Part shown: positions 63,529-64,000 of the stretch, piece after piece | How the letters are laid out: the number at the start of each line of letters is the position of its first letter | Position numbering within the stretch: position 1 is the stretch's first letter | From: Comamonas koreensis | GTDB taxonomy: Bacteria; Pseudomonadota; Gammaproteobacteria; Burkholderiales; Burkholderiaceae_C | Assembly: GCF_014076495.1 (NCBI RefSeq) | Contig: NZ_CP043575.1 | Location: forward strand, 4,836,001-4,900,000 | Reading direction: 5' to 3' | Length of the DNA stretch: 64,000 nt | Notes under the pieces: generated by a model | What the model saw: only the letters and a program-made list of their open reading frames with translations | Told to the model about the DNA's origin: nothing | Databases searched by the model: none | Position numbers and translations under genes: made by a program

Positions 63529-64000
63529 TCAGGAGGAAAGTGGATTGCCCGGGCTTTTGGGCACCAGGGTTTCGAGCATGTAGCCCAAGCCCCGCACGGT
63601 CACGATATGCACATCGCCGCCCGCGAGCTTGCGCCGCACCCGGTGCAGCACCTGCTCGATGGCATCGGGGCTGACGCTGCTGTCCTGCGGGAAGACCTTG
63701 GCCGTCAGCTTGGACTTGCCCACCGGCGCGCCGGTGCGCGCCATCAGCGCTTCGAGCGCTGCATGCTCACGCGGCGTCAGCGCCAGCATCTGCTCGGCCA
63801 GCCAGAAGGTGCGGTGGTTGCTGTCGTAGCGCAGCGAGCCGCATTGCTGCATGGCCTGCACCCGGCCCTGGCTGCGCCGGTGCAGCGCCGCCAGGCGCGC
63901 CTCCAGCTCGGCCACATCGAAAGGCTTGGTCAGGTAGTCATCGGCTCCCCGGTGCAGGCCTTCGACGCGGTCCTGCACCGCCCCTTGCGCGGTCAGCACC
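63529..64000 (-). CDS. Response regulator TctD-like, partial (N-terminus outside window)
   Basis: The last 157 codons of an OmpR-family regulator. The receiver remnant (VLTAQGAVQDRVEGLHRGADDYLTKPFDVAEL, with the conserved Lys) continues past base 64000. A complete winged-helix domain follows (LTPREHAALEALMART, SPDAIEQVLHRVRRKLAGGDVHIVTVRGLGYML). The phospho-Asp and start lie outside. With the adjacent TctE-like kinase it should control tctBA. A different carboxylate regulator (QseB-like) cannot be excluded. Confidence 0.88.
   Translation of the reverse strand, partial: VLTAQGAVQDRVEGLHRGADDYLTKPFDVAELEARLAALHRRSQGRVQAMQQCGSLRYDSNHRTFWLAEQMLALTPREHAALEALMARTGAPVGKSKLTAKVFPQDSSVSPDAIEQVLHRVRRKLAGGDVHIVTVRGLGYMLETLVPKSPGNPLSS

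Overview
This is a GC-rich (roughly two-thirds G+C by eye), gene-dense chromosomal window from a Gram-negative betaproteobacterium. It is most likely a member of the Comamonadaceae (Comamonas/Delftia/Acidovorax-like). The evidence is the gene order mraZ to lpxC next to hslUV, dksA and a STAS-domain gene, a meso-DAP-type MurE, tctA/tctB transporter genes beside a two-component system, and the betaproteobacterial forms of RodA, MtgA and FtsZ. The organism is inferred from protein resemblance and synteny, not from a search.

Layout. At 1-1462 (minus) are the 5' end of tldD and the elongasome gene rodA. At 1614-7666 (plus) are a YqiA-like esterase, an RNB-family exoribonuclease, a TonB-type protein, aroE, mtgA and ruvC. 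At 7920-8405 (minus) is an RcnB-like secreted protein. The division and cell wall (dcw) cluster fills 8657-27853 on the minus strand. Read 5' to 3' it is mraZ, rsmH, ftsL, ftsI, murE, murF, mraY, murD, ftsW, murG, murC, ddlB, ftsQ, ftsA, ftsZ, lpxC and a 58-residue membrane protein. Most junctions from ftsL to ddlB are 4-8 nt overlaps, so translational coupling is likely. A four-unit, 10-bp-periodic MraZ-type operator and an AT-rich leader precede the cluster. Upstream on the same strand are hslU, hslV, a STAS-domain gene, a dksA without a zinc finger and a His-rich COG0523 GTPase.

At 34374-37168 (minus) are an RsuA/RluF-type protein that lacks the catalytic aspartate and a histidine kinase/response regulator pair. 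Divergent from this pair is a tightly overlapping plus-strand operon (37406-45370). It encodes a DevBCA-like ABC exporter with a NodT-type outer-membrane lipoprotein, a HAD phosphatase, an alpha/beta hydrolase, two small EamA/SMR-type membrane proteins and a DegT/StrS aminotransferase. Converging on it (45294-48657, minus) are a ureohydrolase-fold protein, a FemAB/BioF2-like acyltransferase and a class III aminotransferase. A CDP-alcohol phosphatidyltransferase gene (48868-49491) diverges from the last of these. This whole block is my best candidate for an undescribed system, possibly the synthesis, flipping and export of an amine-bearing lipid or similar amphiphile.

The remainder contains a 319-bp structured inverted-repeat element (49493-49811), a NUDIX-MBL fusion, dapF, a DUF484 gene and xerC. 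Then come RNase P RNA (rnpB, minus), an AraC regulator divergent from an EamA transporter, cysK, putP, and tctBA behind a 22-codon leader ORF. The window ends with a TctDE/QseBC-like kinase and a partial response regulator. I saw no tRNA, rRNA, CRISPR array, prophage or complete insertion sequence.
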